Shown in pieces: positions 1 to 8,558 of a stretch of DNA of 64,000 bases. The stretch spans positions 1 to 64,000 of the forward strand of contig JAJEET010000047.1 in the NCBI GenBank assembly GCA_022820835.1, in the 5' to 3' direction. The DNA comes from Candidatus Poribacteria bacterium. GTDB lineage: Bacteria; Poribacteria; WGA-4E; WGA-3G. The notes beneath the pieces were generated by a model that searched no databases, was not told the DNA's origin, and saw only the letters and a program-made list of their open reading frames with translations. How positions within the stretch are numbered: position 1 is the stretch's first letter; each line of letters begins with the position of its first letter. Position numbers and translations under genes: made by a program.

Positions 1-339
1 GCTGAACATGCTTGCCAACTTGATACTATAAGTATACCACATTTTTAGGCTAAAAGTCAAATCTTCTTTTACACAACTTGTCACCCGCTACTACATCCCA
101 AACCTAAAGGATTGGGTCTTGTAGCGGAAGATTAGATAAAATTATACACGATACCCGCTGAAATTTCAACCGACAATCTCTAAAGTGCATCCGAAAATGT
201 GTATAAACACTGAAAAGACTTTAATTCTGTGAACCTCGGTTCTGACAACTGATAACCGTTCCGCTGAAGCAAATTGACAATCCATTAATTCGTATGCTAA
301 ACTATTTCTAACATATAGCCTAATACAAGGGAGAAGACC
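1..339. other. Leading intergenic stretch with a palindrome
   Basis: No convincing gene. It contains an imperfect inverted repeat at 85-127 (arms beginning CCGCTAC and ending GTAGCGG, with a CCCAA/TTGGG inner pairing), of the dispersed REP-like type common in this window. A TTGACA at 274-279 could be the -35 box for the following gene, but the hexamer 17 bases on (CTAAAC) is a poor -10, so I rate the promoter as weak. Confidence 0.4.
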
Positions 340-1446
340 TTGAATAGAGATCACGCAGATGTCATCATCATCGGCGGCGGAATTATCGGATGTGCTATCG
401 CTTACAATCTCGCTAAACGGGATGTGAAACCGTTAGTCATTGATAAAGCAAGCAGTGTCGGAACAGAAGCTTCGTGGGCAGGGGCAGGAATTCTCACATC
501 ACACGCCTCAACGCACGAACCGTATCCGATGCTCTGCCGTGCCAGTCTTGCACTCTATCCGACGTTGGCGGAAGAGCTTCGCGCAGAAACACAGATAGAT
601 ATCGAATTTATCCGGTCCGGTACACTGTCGGTATTTTTCAATCAAGCGGAAGCAGCAGGGCTTATCGGGCTCGCAGACCGGCGCGTCAAACGCGGCTTTA
701 CAGCGGAAGTCCTGACAGCAGAAGAGGCGTGGCAGTTAGAACCGGCACTCACGAAATCCATTGACGGCGCAGTCCTATTTCCTGAGGACGCACAAGTACG
801 CAACCCAAAGATGGTGACTGCACTCGCAAAAGGGTCTTCAAAACTCGGTGCACGGTTCCTGTTAGGTAGTCCTGTCACAAACTTCGTCAAAGAAAACGAA
901 CGCGTTATCGGTGTCGTTGTCAACGGAGAAACCTTATTCGCCGATACTTTTGTGATTGCCGCCGGGTGTTGGGCAGGCGCACTTATTGATCAAATCGGCG
1001 TACCGATACCCGTCGAACCTGTTAAAGGACAGATCGTTCTCGTTGAAACGATGCCACCGATCTTCCGACATATCGTTGATGGGTTAGGGATCTACATTGT
1101 TCCGAGAGCAGACGGCAGAATCCTACTCGGTGCGACTGTGGAGTATGTCGGCTATGACAAAACTGCAACTGTAGATGGCGCGAAGCAGATGATCGATGCT
1201 GGTGTCGCCATCGCGCCACAACTCGCGAACGCCACATTTGTCAAAACTTGGACTGGTCTACGTCCGTACGCCAAAAAGGGGCCGATTCTCGGTTACCTAC
1301 CGGGATATAACAACGTCGCTTTAGCAACCGGACACTTCAAAAATGGGATTCTTCTCGGACCAATTACAGGACAACTCATCGCCGAACTACTCACAACCGG
1401 AGAACCGTCGCTGTCCCTACAACCGTTTCAGCCAGAAATTGCATAG
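340..1446 (+). CDS. thiO: FAD-dependent glycine oxidase-like protein (ThiO/DAO family)
   Basis: A 368-residue DAO-family flavoenzyme. Residues 12-17 (GGGIIG) are the dinucleotide-binding loop of an N-terminal Rossmann fold, and residues 225-330 carry the family's substrate domain with the late segment TGLRPYAKKGP followed by GHFKNGILLGP, typical of ThiO glycine oxidases that feed thiazole synthesis. The start is TTG, chosen because an AAGGGAGAAG ribosome binding site lies just upstream and the FAD motif begins a few residues in. No other thiamine gene is adjacent, so the exact substrate (glycine, sarcosine or another amine) is inferred from family similarity. Length is normal for the family. 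Confidence 0.8.
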   Translation: MNRDHADVIIIGGGIIGCAIAYNLAKRDVKPLVIDKASSVGTEASWAGAGILTSHASTHEPYPMLCRASLALYPTLAEELRAETQIDIEFIRSGTLSVFFNQAEAAGLIGLADRRVKRGFTAEVLTAEEAWQLEPALTKSIDGAVLFPEDAQVRNPKMVTALAKGSSKLGARFLLGSPVTNFVKENERVIGVVVNGETLFADTFVIAAGCWAGALIDQIGVPIPVEPVKGQIVLVETMPPIFRHIVDGLGIYIVPRADGRILLGATVEYVGYDKTATVDGAKQMIDAGVAIAPQLANATFVKTWTGLRPYAKKGPILGYLPGYNNVALATGHFKNGILLGPITGQLIAELLTTGEPSLSLQPFQPEIA

Positions 1447-1614
1447 GAAAATACCGCAGAAAATCGGAAATAATAGTAAAAATTTATTTTTTTTATTTTT
1501 AAATGAATTATTTCAAAATATACGGGTTAAACTATAGACGATCTTTTTTTAAACCAAAAAAGGGGCACCAATAGTACCCCTATCTGATGACTAACCTAAT
1601 AGGAGGGTTATAGA

Positions 1615-1884
1615 ATGTATCAAAGTGTTTTGTGTTTAACAACGGCACCGTCTCACACGTGGGCGGTTGGTAAGAGTGTATGGAATAGCGGTAGTAGAAA
1701 CAAGGATAGAGATTGTGCTTTAGGAGAGCGCACTTCACGAAAGGCACGGGCATCTAAAACTGCAGACGTGCACCGTTGTTGGACTACGACTCGATTATGG
1801 AGAAGGCACAGACCAAGGAGCGAGCAAGCAGGCATCCTCCACTATAAAACGATAATGGAAGGAGGGTCACCCGCCTTCGCTTGA
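1615..1884 (+). CDS. Doubtful 89-codon ORF or structured leader ahead of the sigma gene
   Basis: An ATG ORF with a very good ribosome binding site (GGAGGGT) ends a few bases before the sigma factor gene. The predicted product is rich in Arg, Ser, Thr and Cys, lacks a hydrophobic core, and resembles nothing I know. The DNA can instead fold: AACAACGG near 1637 can pair with CCGTTGTT near 1775, and a GGGG/CCCC hairpin (about 1561-1579) sits before the start. It could be a leader peptide, a structured 5' UTR or a small RNA controlling the sigma gene. I regard translation into a stable protein as unlikely. Confidence 0.3.
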   Translation: MYQSVLCLTTAPSHTWAVGKSVWNSGSRNKDRDCALGERTSRKARASKTADVHRCWTTTRLWRRHRPRSEQAGILHYKTIMEGGSPAFA

Positions 1885-1910
1885 GACGCTCCTCGTTTGA
1901 GGAGACACGC

Positions 1911-2501
1911 ATGTTACATACTGACGAGCAGTTGATGCTCTCTGTGAAGAATGGAAACAGGGACGCATTCCGAATTTTAACCGATCGACACTACGCGAAT
2001 ACTTTAAGTTTTATTTATCGATTTGTCAAAAACAAGACACTTGCGGAAGATCTCTGCCAAGAGACGTTTCTACGGCTGTGGCGCTGCGTACCAACGTACC
2101 GTCCCATCGCCAAATTCAGAACATTCCTTTATCACATTGCACGGAATGTCTGTCTGAAACAGTTGGAAAAAGAGCAGAGAACCCCTCAGGTTGATTCATT
2201 AGATACATCCTATGGAGAAGATGATGAATATTCACGTCCGATCACTGTTGCTATAGCGGACACACGTTATTCGCCGGAGGAGCTCCTCATCGCTAAAGAA
2301 ATGCACGAAGCAATTCAAACCGCAATCGGTAAGTTATCGAAAGAACACCAACTGGTGTTCCGTTTGACAGAAGTTCAGGGATTGTCTTATCAAGAAGTCG
2401 CAAAAATCCTCGAATGTCCGATTGGAACCGTTGCCTCACGCAAAAATGCCGCGATTCAGCAACTCCGAAAATTTCTTGCTCCTTACAGAGCCAATCTGTA
2501 A
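1911..2501 (+). CDS. ECF-type RNA polymerase sigma factor
   Basis: A 196-residue sigma-70 family protein of extracytoplasmic-function size. Region 2 is visible near residues 15-85 (DAFRILTDRHYANTLSFIYR, then LAEDLCQETFLRLW), and region 4 near 135-185 includes LTEVQGLSYQEVAKILECP and GTVASRKNAAIQQLR, a helix-turn-helix for the -35 box. The ATG at 1911 is preferred over an upstream in-frame TTG because GAGGAGACACGC precedes it. No anti-sigma factor is evident; the next gene encodes a 61-residue one-helix membrane protein beyond a terminator. A strong rho-independent terminator follows directly. Confidence 0.9.
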   Translation: MLHTDEQLMLSVKNGNRDAFRILTDRHYANTLSFIYRFVKNKTLAEDLCQETFLRLWRCVPTYRPIAKFRTFLYHIARNVCLKQLEKEQRTPQVDSLDTSYGEDDEYSRPITVAIADTRYSPEELLIAKEMHEAIQTAIGKLSKEHQLVFRLTEVQGLSYQEVAKILECPIGTVASRKNAAIQQLRKFLAPYRANL

Positions 2502-2525
2502 TATTGAAATCTTTTGACTTCGACG

Positions 2526-2566
2526 CACTCTGACACGTAACCCCATGTCAGAGTGTGTCTTTTTTT
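2526..2566 (+). terminator. Rho-independent terminator after the sigma gene
   Basis: A perfect 10-bp stem (CACTCTGACA paired with TGTCAGAGTG) with a 10-base loop is followed by TGTC and a run of seven T. It lies 24 bases after the sigma factor stop codon. Confidence 0.9.
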
Positions 2567-2642
2567 CGTGGACTTTCACAACGAAATCAGATATGCTATC
2601 TGTAAAAGTTTTATCTACGACTCCATCATAGGAGGCAGACAA

Positions 2643-2828
2643 ATGGAAAATCTGCAAGGTATTACCATTCTGGTGATGTTGTTAGGTATATTCAGCACAA
2701 TTTTTTGGATGGTTGTCAGTTGGCGTGCAATGCGGGCACACGAAAAACTTGCTGATGCTGTTGAACGACTGACGCGGCGACAGGCAGCTAATCCCGAAAC
2801 GGAATTCGAGCCGCCACAAGAAAGTTAG
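2643..2828 (+). CDS. Small single-pass membrane protein
   Basis: A 61-residue protein with one hydrophobic helix at about residues 6-26 (ITILVMLLGIFSTIFWMVVS) and then a charged, helical tail that could form a short coiled coil (MRAHEKLADAVERLTRRQ). The start is the ATG preceded by AGGAGGCAGACAA; a longer upstream frame is ignored because it crosses the terminator. Function unknown. Placed after the sigma gene but separated from it by a terminator, so it is probably its own transcript. Confidence 0.65.
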   Translation: MENLQGITILVMLLGIFSTIFWMVVSWRAMRAHEKLADAVERLTRRQAANPETEFEPPQES

Positions 2829-2970
2829 GTAAGGCTTACGCATTTCTTCATGAGTCCCAAATTCAATAGACAACCCAAATTAATTGGTGTATGATGTGAC
2901 TCAGGTTTGAAGAAAAACCTTTCCCTTACTTAGAAAACCTCAAGCGAAACGAATTGAAAAGGATGAGAGG

Positions 2971-3690
2971 ATGCAAAATGCACGTTCCGACATCAAAGCA
3001 CTCACCTTTGATGTTTTCGGCACAGTGGTAGACTGGTACGGTTCAATCGTTGCCGAAGGCGAAAAGTTTGGCAACACACATGACCTTGATATAGATTGGC
3101 AACAGTTTGCCTTGAAATGGCGTGCCGGATACGGACCCGCAATGGACAAGGTTCGGCGCGGCGAACTGCCGTGGCAAAATATTGACGCACTCCACCGACG
3201 AATCTTAGACGGTTTGCTTGATGCATTTGAAATTACCGGCTTAAGCGAAACCGAAAAAGATTATCTAAATCGCGTTTGGCATCGACTCAAACCGTGGCCT
3301 GATGCTGTCAGTGGGTTGGAGCGGCTGCGTAAACGGTATGTCGTCGCAACACTCTCAAACGGCAACGTCGCCTTATTGACGAACATGGCAAAATTTGTGG
3401 GACTACCGTGGGATTGTATCCTCTCTGCTGAGCTCACGCGGCATTACAAACCCGACCCAGAGGTCTATCAGACCGCTGCCGATCTGCTTGGTCTATCTCC
3501 CAATGAAATCATGATGGTCGCAGCACATCCGGGAGACCTTCGCGCAGCACAAGCCGTCGGTTTCCAGACAGCACTCGTGCCACGTCCTTTGGAATACGGA
3601 CCTGATAACGTCCGGGAAGTAACCGCACACCCGTCCGACCTCGTCGGCACTGATTTTAACGAACTGGCGGATTTGTTGGGGATAATATAA
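2971..3690 (+). CDS. HAD-superfamily haloacid dehalogenase type II
   Basis: A 239-residue L-2-haloacid dehalogenase-like HAD protein. Motif I is FDVFGTVVDW with the nucleophile Asp14, motif II is ATLSNGN, motif III is the Lys in HYKPDPEVY, and motif IV is MVAAHPGDLRAA, the His/Asp variant characteristic of type II dehalogenases and relatives. Expected chemistry is hydrolytic dehalogenation of short 2-haloacids through an Asp ester. Many marine homologues act on unknown substrates, so the substrate is an inference. It starts at an ATG after GGATGAGAGG. Confidence 0.85.
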   Translation: MQNARSDIKALTFDVFGTVVDWYGSIVAEGEKFGNTHDLDIDWQQFALKWRAGYGPAMDKVRRGELPWQNIDALHRRILDGLLDAFEITGLSETEKDYLNRVWHRLKPWPDAVSGLERLRKRYVVATLSNGNVALLTNMAKFVGLPWDCILSAELTRHYKPDPEVYQTAADLLGLSPNEIMMVAAHPGDLRAAQAVGFQTALVPRPLEYGPDNVREVTAHPSDLVGTDFNELADLLGII

Positions 3691-3789
3691 TCCATAAGTT
3701 TGTGAATGGATTTTTCACATTCTTTGTCTGTCTGTACGCGAAGACGTTCTAAAAACTTTAGCCGCAAACACATTATGGAGGAACAGAAA

Positions 3790-4356
3790 ATGGATTTACA
3801 AGAAATTTCCGAAATCGCCCAAGAAATACCCTTACCGGAACACACCACGATGACGCTGGAGGAATTTCTTGCACGCGATATAGAAGGATATGAATACATT
3901 AAAGGAGAATTAATCCCCATGGCAGCACCGTCACTCGGACACGCTAAAATTAGTGCCAGAATCACACATTATTTGTTCACGCATGTCAGTGAAAATGATT
4001 TGGGTGAGGTGTATGTGGAAGCCGGATTTCAGGTCGGCGAACGCGGAATGAAACCGGATGTCGCGTTTATTTCTACAGCACGTTTGCCTGAAGACGAAAG
4101 CAAAGGTTCCCCAATTCCGCCTGATTTCGCTGTTGAAGTGCTTTCTCCTACAGATATTCACTGGCGCGTTGCCGAAAAGGTGCAAGCTTATCTGGAGGCG
4201 GGGACCCAGATGGTATGGGTCGTTGAATCTGTCATGGAGACGGTGACGGTGTATCGTTCAGCAACTGACATTAAAGTATTTACTATCAACGACACGCTCA
4301 CCGGTGAGGATGTCGTGCCGGGATTTGCATGTCAAGTTACACAATTTTTTCAATAG
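3790..4356 (+). CDS. Uma2-family (DUF820) PD-(D/E)XK endonuclease-like protein
   Basis: A 188-residue Uma2/DUF820 protein. The restriction-like nuclease core is visible as KPDVAFIS, FAVEVLSPTD and a following Lys in KVQAYLEAGTQMVWVV, the usual D...E-x-L-S...K layout. ATG 3790 is chosen over an upstream ATG because GGAGGAACAGAAA directly precedes it and gives the normal family length. These proteins are very abundant in cyanobacteria and Poribacteria; their biological role (possibly transposon-derived) is unsettled. It sits 35 bases before the oxidoreductase gene and may be cotranscribed. Confidence 0.85.
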   Translation: MDLQEISEIAQEIPLPEHTTMTLEEFLARDIEGYEYIKGELIPMAAPSLGHAKISARITHYLFTHVSENDLGEVYVEAGFQVGERGMKPDVAFISTARLPEDESKGSPIPPDFAVEVLSPTDIHWRVAEKVQAYLEAGTQMVWVVESVMETVTVYRSATDIKVFTINDTLTGEDVVPGFACQVTQFFQ

Positions 4357-4391
4357 GAACCTCGTTCCTAAACGCGAAGGAGAGAAACACT

Positions 4392-5411
4392 ATGGATAAA
4401 ATCCGAATTGCTTTTATCGGTTGTGGTCCCATGTCTACACAATTGCAACAGTGCATACCGATGATACCCGAATTTGAATTCGTTGCAACCTGTGACCTCG
4501 TTGAAGAGAAGGCAGCATCAAACGCTCGCAGGTTCGGCGCACTCCGTCACTATACCGATTACAATGAGATGTTCAAGAACGAAGACCTCTACGCAGTCGC
4601 TGTTGTCGGCAGACCGGAGGACAAACTGCACCGAGACATCGGAATCGAGTGCCTCAAGAACGGTTATCACATCTACACCGAGAAGCCGCCCGCGACCACC
4701 GCTGAAGGTGCTAAAATGCTCGTCGATGCATCAACTGAAACCGGCAAAACCGGCATGGTCGGCACAATGTGGCGACACGCACCTGCACACCAGATCGCCA
4801 AACAGTTGATGAACGAAGAAGAATTCGGTGCAGCCTGCCAATACCATACCCGATACCTCGCGCCGGGTCCGCGGCTTCAAGAAGCAGGCTCCCCCTTCGC
4901 GTGGTCCTTCATGCTCGATCAGGTCATTCACCCAACCGATTGCATGCGTTTCTTTATGGGGCAGGTCAGCGAAGTCTACGCGACAGGTACGGTTAACGTA
5001 GCGTCCAGTACGGTCTCAATTTCTGTCAACTTGCGTTACGCGAACGGGGGTATCGGCACGATGACACTCGGCACGGGTCCGGTTTTGGAAGCGATGGTTT
5101 TCGTCAAAGGCACCGGCAATCAAGCGATTCAGGTGTTTGAAACGCGCGAACTGCGCCGTTATCGGAATCCGACATGGCTCGGTTTCGGCGGAGGCTATGC
5201 AGATACACCCACTGAAAAATGGGACCTCAATACCGCATACCACGGCATCGGCAGACCCGGCTATCTCGAAGAGATGCGACACTGGGCAAAATCATTGCAA
5301 GAAGGAACCCAACCGCATCCCAGTCTTGAGGATGCCTATCAGAACATGCGCGTCTTGGAAGCGATGAGCCGTAGTGTCGAAACCGGAGAAGTCGTCCAAA
5401 TTCCAGTGTGA
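4392..5411 (+). CDS. Gfo/Idh/MocA family NAD(P)-dependent oxidoreductase
   Basis: A 339-residue sugar/inositol dehydrogenase-type protein. The N-terminal Rossmann fold shows IAFIGCGPMS and the EKP motif (YTEKPPAT) near residues 95-102, the family's nicotinamide-site signature. The C-terminal alpha/beta domain contains DQVIHPTDCMRFFMG with the conserved His. Likely oxidises or isomerises a polyol, sugar or sugar acid; the substrate cannot be told. GAAGGAGAG precedes the ATG. One of three such genes in the window. Confidence 0.88.
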   Translation: MDKIRIAFIGCGPMSTQLQQCIPMIPEFEFVATCDLVEEKAASNARRFGALRHYTDYNEMFKNEDLYAVAVVGRPEDKLHRDIGIECLKNGYHIYTEKPPATTAEGAKMLVDASTETGKTGMVGTMWRHAPAHQIAKQLMNEEEFGAACQYHTRYLAPGPRLQEAGSPFAWSFMLDQVIHPTDCMRFFMGQVSEVYATGTVNVASSTVSISVNLRYANGGIGTMTLGTGPVLEAMVFVKGTGNQAIQVFETRELRRYRNPTWLGFGGGYADTPTEKWDLNTAYHGIGRPGYLEEMRHWAKSLQEGTQPHPSLEDAYQNMRVLEAMSRSVETGEVVQIPV

Positions 5412-5486
5412 CCTGTAGAACGGATAGAAAGATTATTTTTTTGTAACCTTGGTTCTTGAGCAAGGTCTTTATATTGGAGGTAAAAA

Positions 5487-5693
5487 GTGAGACAAGTAGT
5501 TATTTATCCGGGTGAAGATGGTTATTGGGTTGCTGAATGCCCCAGTTTACCCGGTTGCATCAGCCAAGCTGAAACAAAGCAAGAAGCTGTCAACAATATC
5601 AGAGAAGCAATTGATGGATATATTGTTGCCCTTAAAGAAGATGGACTGCCGGTACCTGAAGAACATTTTGAGGCGTTATTGTTAGCTGTATGA
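5487..5693 (+). CDS. hicB: HicB-like antitoxin
   Basis: A 68-residue single HicB domain (residues 1-60): the degraded RNase H fold with the typical strand pattern VIYPGEDGYWVAECPSLPGC and the helix KQEAVNNIREAIDGYI. It has no C-terminal DNA-binding domain, so autoregulation is uncertain. Start is GTG six bases after a perfect GGAGG. The stop overlaps the start of the toxin gene by four bases (ATGA), so the two are translationally coupled. Antitoxin first, toxin second is an accepted arrangement for this family. Confidence 0.87.
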   Translation: MRQVVIYPGEDGYWVAECPSLPGCISQAETKQEAVNNIREAIDGYIVALKEDGLPVPEEHFEALLLAV

Positions 5694-5920
5694 GTGGGTT
5701 ACCGAGAATTTCAGGGCGAGAATGTGTGAAAACCCTTGCCAAAGTCGGATTTTACCTAAGACGGCAGCAGGGCAGTCATCTGATTTTGCGTCGGGATAAG
5801 CCATTCGCACAAGTTGTTGTCCCGAATCACAAGGAACTGGATAGAGGCACCTTGCGTAGCATTATCAGACAGGCACAACTCGGTGTCAACGAATTTATGG
5901 AGTTGCATTCATCTAAATAG
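5690..5920 (+). CDS. hicA: HicA-like mRNA interferase toxin
   Basis: A 76-residue YcfA/HicA protein with a double-stranded RNA-binding-like fold. The hallmark segment GFYLRRQQGSHLILRR holds the catalytic His at the GSH position, followed by VVVPNHKELDRGTLRSIIRQA. Family members cleave mRNA when released from HicB. Complete and overlapping its antitoxin gene, so the module looks functional. Confidence 0.88.
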   Translation: MSGLPRISGRECVKTLAKVGFYLRRQQGSHLILRRDKPFAQVVVPNHKELDRGTLRSIIRQAQLGVNEFMELHSSK

Positions 5921-5967
5921 TCTTACATTCATTGTAAAGAAAAATCTTTGGCAATGAAGGAACCGCT

Positions 5968-6864
5968 ATGAACTGGGCACCCCGTGTAAAACCCATCAAA
6001 ATCCGCCAGCTTTACCGATACGCCCGACTGGGCATCTACGATGATTTGCTACTACATGATGTCGGTTGGGAGCTTTATGCGCGTTGTACGGATATTGCTA
6101 CGGTTGCCGATGTCTATCGCGAGGGACGTGTCCCCTGTCCGAAGTGCAGCACGAAGATCAAACGCCGGATTGACCCGCTCTTTAGTAAAGGTGAAGGTGG
6201 AACTCACGAGAACTGGTTCCACTGCAGACATTGTGACGAACGCCTGCTCTGGCGCGACTGTCGACAAGCACTCCGAGACACCCCGCGATGTTTCGATTGT
6301 CGGGACGTTCTACACAAGGAAGTTGTGTTGCGATGTGCCTGCAGTAAAACTTGGTCTCCAGAAGCCTATAAACAATCGGTAAGAACCCGTGTCCTCTTGC
6401 CGTGTCCGCACTGTCTTGAACTCGTCCGCAGACCAGACCCGCTACCAAGAGATCAAACTGTCAGGGCTCGGAAATCAAGACCTGAGTTACAATGCCCGAA
6501 GTGCCAAGCGGTCGCGCTCCACCAGCACGGCAATATCGAATGTACAGCCTGTGGTTACAAACGCCGATGGCGGGATTACCGCAAGAGTCTAAAAAAGAAA
6601 GATGAGAAACTCGAATGTCCGGATTGTGGATATACTTTCAGATGGCAGGCGTGGCGTAAAAGTGCCCGTTCATTGAGGACCGGCAACCCGAGCCCCGCAC
6701 GGGATTTCATTAAAAAATGGCTCAGGTGCTACACACCGCAACAGCGTATGATACAGATTGACACACTACTTCAGACCTTACACGGCAGAGGGCCCTTAGC
6801 ACCGTTGTTTATCGATAGCGGCGAACACAACATCCGCCAGATGCTTGATGATTTGGCATCATAG
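5968..6864 (+). CDS. Multi-zinc-ribbon protein with repeated W..YR.S.R motif
   Basis: A 298-residue basic protein I cannot assign. It contains six or so Cys pairs (CPKC, CRHC, CFDC, CPHC, CPKC, CTAC, CPDC), and after several of them comes a repeated helical signature of the form W-x-x-Y/C/W-R-x-S/A-x-R (WRDCRQALR, WSPEAYKQSVR, WRDYRKSLK, WQAWRKSAR). The last 60 residues lack Cys and end in a helical region after GPLAPLFIDSGEHNIRQM. This suggests tandem zinc ribbons, possibly nucleic-acid binding, with a C-terminal interaction domain. RBS AAGGAA precedes the ATG. It starts a probable unit with the methyltransferase 17 bases downstream. Confidence 0.7.
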   Translation: MNWAPRVKPIKIRQLYRYARLGIYDDLLLHDVGWELYARCTDIATVADVYREGRVPCPKCSTKIKRRIDPLFSKGEGGTHENWFHCRHCDERLLWRDCRQALRDTPRCFDCRDVLHKEVVLRCACSKTWSPEAYKQSVRTRVLLPCPHCLELVRRPDPLPRDQTVRARKSRPELQCPKCQAVALHQHGNIECTACGYKRRWRDYRKSLKKKDEKLECPDCGYTFRWQAWRKSARSLRTGNPSPARDFIKKWLRCYTPQQRMIQIDTLLQTLHGRGPLAPLFIDSGEHNIRQMLDDLAS

Positions 6865-6881
6865 AGGAAAGCAATAAAAAA

Positions 6882-7703
6882 TTGTACCAACTTTCAGAGG
6901 AGATTCTTTCGTTCTATAGGCAGACGCAAGAGTCAGAAAGACTTACAAATGATGTCCGAGGACAGATAGAATTCGCGCGGACGCAAGAAATTATCACTCG
7001 CTATTTACCCGATCCACCCGCAGTCGTTTTTGACATCGGTGGTGGTTCGGGTCCATACGCCTGTTGGTTAGCAAAGGCGGGCTATGAGGTTCATCTCGTT
7101 GACCCAGTAGATTTACATATTGAACAGGCAGAAGAAGCCTCAAATCGACAGCCGGAACATCCGATTGCCAGCATATCGCTCGGCGACGCGCGGGAACTAC
7201 GTTTTTCGTCGATGTCGGCAAATGTTGTGCTGTTACTGGGACCACTTTATCACCTCACGGATAAAATTGAACGACTCCTTGCACTCAGCGAAGCACATCG
7301 TGTTCTGCGAAAGGGGGGCGTTATGGTTACTGCCGGTATCTCGCGTTTCGCCTCTCTACTCGATTTTTTCTGCAAGGACCGATTGGACAACTCGGTCTCC
7401 AGAGGCATTGTTCAAAACGACCTCGAAACAGGCTATCATCGCAACCCAACTGAAAACTTGGAATTCTTTACAGATGCCTACCTTCACCGTCCTGAAGAAC
7501 TCCGCTCCGAGTTAGTTGAAGCCGGTTTTCAGCATCAGGCGACGCTCGCTGTCCAAGGACCGGCATGGCTTTTCAAGGCAGTTGAAAGTTATTGGATGGC
7601 CCCTGAACAACGCGCTGTAGTTTTGGATTTGATTCGCAAGGTCGAAGCAGAACCGTCAATACTCGGCATGAGTGCGCATATCCTTGCAATAGCAACGAAA
7701 TAA
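6882..7703 (+). CDS. Class I SAM-dependent methyltransferase
   Basis: A 273-residue Rossmann-fold methyltransferase. Motif I is VVFDIGGGSGPYACWLA at about residues 48-64, the acidic end of strand 2 is HLVDPV, and a later strand reads VVLLLGPLYHLTD followed by EAHRVLRKGGVMV, the UbiE/Methyltransf_11 type. The substrate is unknown. The start is TTG, with AGAGGAAAG upstream. An ATG start would have to be internal and would cut into the N-terminal helix. Confidence 0.82.
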   Translation: MYQLSEEILSFYRQTQESERLTNDVRGQIEFARTQEIITRYLPDPPAVVFDIGGGSGPYACWLAKAGYEVHLVDPVDLHIEQAEEASNRQPEHPIASISLGDARELRFSSMSANVVLLLGPLYHLTDKIERLLALSEAHRVLRKGGVMVTAGISRFASLLDFFCKDRLDNSVSRGIVQNDLETGYHRNPTENLEFFTDAYLHRPEELRSELVEAGFQHQATLAVQGPAWLFKAVESYWMAPEQRAVVLDLIRKVEAEPSILGMSAHILAIATK

Positions 7704-7759
7704 AATGCTGAGAGCGTTGTATTAGAGATGGGTTGATGGTATAATTCCGTTAAGAGAAA

Positions 7760-7820
7760 AAAGGGGAACAAATTGGAATCTCTTGGGCTGCGGAGTACCA
7801 AGTTTGAAAATGTTCCCTTT
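7760..7820. repeat. Long imperfect inverted repeat
   Basis: Outer arms AAAGGGGAACA and TGTTCCCTTT enclose inner arms CAAATTGG and CCAAGTTTG, giving a long hairpin of about 60 bases between the methyltransferase and PIN genes. No T-run follows, so it is more likely a REP/MITE-like element than a terminator. Confidence 0.55.
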
Positions 7821-7917
7821 GTCACAGGTCACTTCATTTATTTTTATGAAAATCCTTTCATAAATTTAAGATTAAAGATAAATTGTAACTTCTTCAGGAC
7901 TTATTGTGGGAAGATGT

Positions 7918-8360
7918 ATGCGTGTCTATCTTGATAACTGTACTTTCAATCGTCCTTTTGACGATCAGACTCAGATCAGAATTAAGCTTGAAACAGAAGC
8001 CAAATTGTATATACAGGAAAAAATTCGAGATGGAACTTTAGAATTGGTGTGGTCATACATCCTTGATTACGAGAATCTAGCAAATCCATTTGAGGAACGG
8101 AGAAACACCATTCAAAATTGGAAGCCCGCGCTTTCATTGATGTGGATGCTGGCCTTGAAATTCTTACAAAGGCAAACATTTTGAGAGAAATCGGCTTACG
8201 GAATAAGGATGCCCTTCATCTGGCTTGCGCTATTGCAGCGAAATGTGATTACTTTGTTACCACGGATGATGCAATTCTCAGGAAGACAGTTAGTTTTGAA
8301 GAGGTTAAGGTTATAGACCCTCTCAATTTTGTTAGGAGTATATTTCATGATAACAGATGA
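7918..8360 (+). pseudogene. PIN-domain toxin (VapC-like), frameshifted
   Basis: The N-terminal half (MRVYLDNCTFNRPFDD... to NTIQNWK) and the C-terminal half (ARAFIDVDAGLEILTKAN... GLRNKDALHLACAIAAKCDYFVTTD) are in different frames but together form one complete PIN ribonuclease with Asp5, the Glu region and the late DALH and TTDD acidic motifs. Adding one base at about 8121-8126 (AAGCCC to AAGGCCC) gives 148 codons with a seamless WKARAFID junction. The partner gene downstream overlaps its end by 14 bases, as in an intact toxin-antitoxin pair. As written, no active toxin would be made. Either a real inactivating deletion or a sequence error. Confidence 0.82.
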
Positions 8361-8556
8361 ACAACTCAAAGTAGAAGGCTTAAAGGCTCTTACGGAAGCT
8401 TTGGGCGATGTACAGGCTGAAAAGTTCATCGCATTGGTTATGCGTTCCCGGTTTGATTACACCAAGTGGCAGAGGAAACTATGGGTTGAAAAGAGCCTGG
8501 AGGAGATCAGTGATGCAGCAATGAAACTGAGAAAATCAAAAGATGGAGGCAGTTGA
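8347..8556 (+). CDS. Partner (probable antitoxin) of the PIN toxin
   Basis: A 69-residue, mostly helical, highly charged protein starting MITDEQLKVEGLKALTEALG. It overlaps the end of the PIN gene and has its own AGGAG, so it is translationally coupled. I have no named family; I call it an antitoxin because of position, size and coupling to a PIN gene. It lacks an obvious ribbon-helix-helix or AbrB motif. If the toxin frame really is broken, this is an orphan antitoxin. Confidence 0.65.
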   Translation: MITDEQLKVEGLKALTEALGDVQAEKFIALVMRSRFDYTKWQRKLWVEKSLEEISDAAMKLRKSKDGGS

Positions 8557-8558
8557 TA

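Noticed and set aside
166..354. A 62-codon minus-strand ORF before thiO
   Set aside because: No ribosome site, no domain, and it overlaps the start of a real gene.
3468..3965. A 165-codon minus-strand ORF over the HAD and Uma2 genes
   Set aside because: It lies opposite two well-supported genes, has no domain and no ribosome site.
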